DNA from: CAWKGV01 sp963849305 | Lineage (GTDB): Bacteria; Pseudomonadota; Alphaproteobacteria; Acetobacterales; Acetobacteraceae | Reading direction: 5' to 3' | DNA: 64,000 nucleotides | NCBI GenBank assembly: GCA_963849305.1 | Contig: CAWKGV010000023.1 | Coordinates: forward strand, 186,001-250,000 | Shown: in pieces, positions 62,544-64,000 of the stretch | Layout of the letters: each line of letters starts with the position of its first letter | Position numbering within the stretch: position 1 is the stretch's first letter | The notes under the pieces: model-generated | Databases searched by the model: none | Told to the model about the DNA's origin: nothing | Seen by the model: only the letters and a program-made list of their open reading frames with translations | Translations under genes and position numbers: made by a program

Positions 62544-63541
62544 TCACTCCAGCATCGGCTTCTTCAGCGAAGCGGCTGCTTGGCCAATGACCTTCGCGCT
62601 CTCGTCCGCTTGGGCGGCCAGCGCGCTCCAGCGCGCGGCGGCGTGCGGCAGCCTGCGTCCCTCCGCGAGCTGCTCCATGCGCTTGAACAGCGCCATCGGG
62701 TCGTGATGGGTCCGAATGGCGACCTGCAACGCCCGCTCGAGATCTTCGTTCTGGGCTGCCAGCAAGTTCTCGGGACTGAAGGCGTGCCCGATCTGGCAGC
62801 GAAACCGGGCGGCCCCTTCCTCCTGCACCTCGTTCAGCACGCCGGCGCATTGCGGGCAGCTCAACCGGCTCGGCCGTCCCAAGGTCGCGAATGAATGCAA
62901 CATATCCGACTCCTGCGCGGCGATCCGGGTCTCCAGCGACAGCTTGGCCGGGGTCGGCGGGGTCGGTCCGGCCGGCTCTCGCGTGAGCCGATCGAGCAAC
63001 GCCGGAAGGGCGGCCGCCGTTGTGGTAAAATCCACATGGTCGTGCGCAATCGCGCTGCGCGGCATCTCGGCCCACAGCGCGTCGTCAGGGTCTTGCACCA
63101 CGCTCACCCCGCCGCACCGCTTGATCGCGATCAGGCCGGCCGTGCCATCGTCGAGCAGCCCGGTGATCACTACGCCGATCACCCGTCCGCCATAGCTAAC
63201 CGCGGCCGAGCGGAACAGCGGATCGACAGCCGGCCGCGTGCGGTTCTCATGCGGCCCCCGGCGCAGGATCACGCGGCCGGGTTCAACCAGCATGTGCAAG
63301 TCCGGCGGTGCGACATAAATTTGTCCCGCTTGGATTGCCTCGCCGTCGCCCGGGTGCTTGGCCCGCAGCTTGCCGGACCGGCTCAGCAGCTCCGGCAACA
63401 GGCTGCGGGAGGTTGGCGACATGTGCTGCACCACGAACACCGCCGCCGGCAGGCCTTCCGCGAGCCCCCGCCGCAGATGCGCATCAGCGTCTCCACCCCG
63501 CCCGCGGAGCCGCCCATCACGACGATGTCGTGTCGGTCCAT
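62544..63541 (-). CDS. CheB-type methylesterase without receiver domain, frameshifted
   Basis: From ATG 63539-63541 the first frame reads MDRHDIVVMGGSAGGVETLMRIC with the catalytic Ser, then breaks at a run of five C (63465-63469; five G on the coding strand). The second frame goes on GLAEGLPAAVFVVQHMSPTSRSL with the catalytic His, then TGLLDDGTAGLIAIKRCGG with the Asp. After the CheB domain a zinc-ribbon-like part (CPQCAGVLNEVQEEGAARFRCQIGHAF) and a helical tail follow. About 330 residues. Either an indel error or inactivation. No CheY-like receiver, so it is regulated differently from classical CheB. Confidence 0.82.
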
Positions 63542-63637
63542 TTCGGCTCCTGCTCACCAATGGCTCACGTTGGCGTGTTTATCGTCGGCGCGCCCGGAAA
63601 CGAACTTCCCGCGTCCCAACGGGTTGGTCACTGTAGC

Positions 63638-64000
63638 ATGAGCAAGCCGATTAGCGAAATGACCGCGCCGGAGAACCGCGAGACGAGTTTGCGCCAGCAG
63701 ATCGAGCTTCTGTCCGCCGAGCTGGAACAGGCACGTGTTAGCCTGGAAGCCGCGCACGAGGAGATGTCCGCGCTGGCACGCGAGAACGACGCCCTTGCCG
63801 CGCGCCTGGAACGGCACCATGCCCACCAGCGAAGCGAGGAAAATGCGACCTCGGGTCTTCGGGAAAGGCTGCTGGGGGCTACCGCCGCGCTGCATCAGAG
63901 CCTGTCGGAGCAGGCGGAGCATCACGCCGCGATCGAGGAGATGCAGGTCCTGGCCGAGGAGTTGGATGCGGCCAATCAGGAACTGCGGCAGATCAATCTT
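63638..64000 (+). CDS. Coiled-coil protein, C-terminus beyond the window
   Basis: 121 residues visible from ATG 63638: RQQIELLSAELEQARVSLEAAHEEMSALAREN, then IEEMQVLAEELDAANQELRQINL. Helical throughout. The last part mirrors the small protein at 19535-19915 and the CheR-PAS linker. In similar loci such a helix precedes a PAS or HWE-type histidine kinase domain, which may follow outside. Divergent from cheB. Confidence 0.65.
   Translation, partial: MSKPISEMTAPENRETSLRQQIELLSAELEQARVSLEAAHEEMSALARENDALAARLERHHAHQRSEENATSGLRERLLGATAALHQSLSEQAEHHAAIEEMQVLAEELDAANQELRQINL

Overview
The window is GC-rich (roughly two-thirds G+C by eye) and reads as an alphaproteobacterial chromosome segment. A Rhodospirillales/Acetobacteraceae-like organism is my best guess. 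This rests on the very-long-chain lipid A gene set, an RNase E whose S1 domain is interrupted by a long insert, DUF6065/DUF6362-type proteins, and a TPR-glycosyltransferase. No plasmid or phage replication genes and no CRISPR array are visible.

Layout. 1-2915: truncated PhoR-like sensor kinase, an isolated paaC-paaD pair, and an RraA-like protein. 3076-8377: acpXL-fabZXL-fabF2XL-fabF1XL-adh2XL-lpxXL, the rhizobial-type cluster that builds a very-long-chain hydroxy fatty acid and attaches it to lipid A. The first synthase has lost its catalytic residues and looks like a partner subunit of the second. 8499-16668: envelope and stress genes (secreted Met/Gly/Pro-rich protein, TPR-glycosyltransferase, two OmpA-like porins, a YihY protein, and an operon of coiled-coil, holin-like and DUF3618 proteins). 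16868-22060: a neighbourhood built around UGA decoding. It holds tRNA-Sec (selC), selA, a 72-residue SelW-like selenoprotein whose in-frame UGA makes ordinary ORF callers miss it, and prfB (RF2) with its programmed UGA frameshift. 22088-29298: PBP1A, an amidase and RNase E. 29309-32740: an alcohol dehydrogenase, then a lower-GC decaying island with a frameshifted neprosin-like gene and an IS3-family remnant. 32742-38891: oxidoreductases, a NUDIX protein, and an etfB-etfA-hbd operon. 38987-43584: MscS channel, 2OG-oxygenase-like protein, SecB, DUF6065-like protein. 43585-47674: regulatory cassette (BTAD/TPR regulator, DUF6362-like, a small HTH protein, and an XRE repressor with a self-overlapping operator). 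47749-52118: fused FadB-type enzyme, ycjX, ycjF. 52235-58757: a tightly overlapping liv-type ABC transporter operon with a built-in acyl-CoA ligase. 58819-64000: second YihY, CheR-PAS, CheB, and a coiled-coil protein cut by the window end.

Themes. Much of the window serves the cell envelope (lipid A acylation, OmpA proteins, PBP1A, amidase, mechanosensitive channel) or acyl-CoA metabolism (paaCD, etfAB, hbd, fadB, ligase). Two palindromic repeat families lie between genes. Six apparent one-base-type frameshifts, nearly all in short homopolymers or repeats, suggest either an indel-prone assembly or scattered gene decay; prfB is the exception and is genuinely programmed.

The most notable discovery is the selenoprotein at 20682-20900. 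It has a CxxU motif, the SelW/Rdx-family flanks, and a hairpin after the UGA whose apical loop has G and U at positions 23 and 24 counted from the U of UGA.
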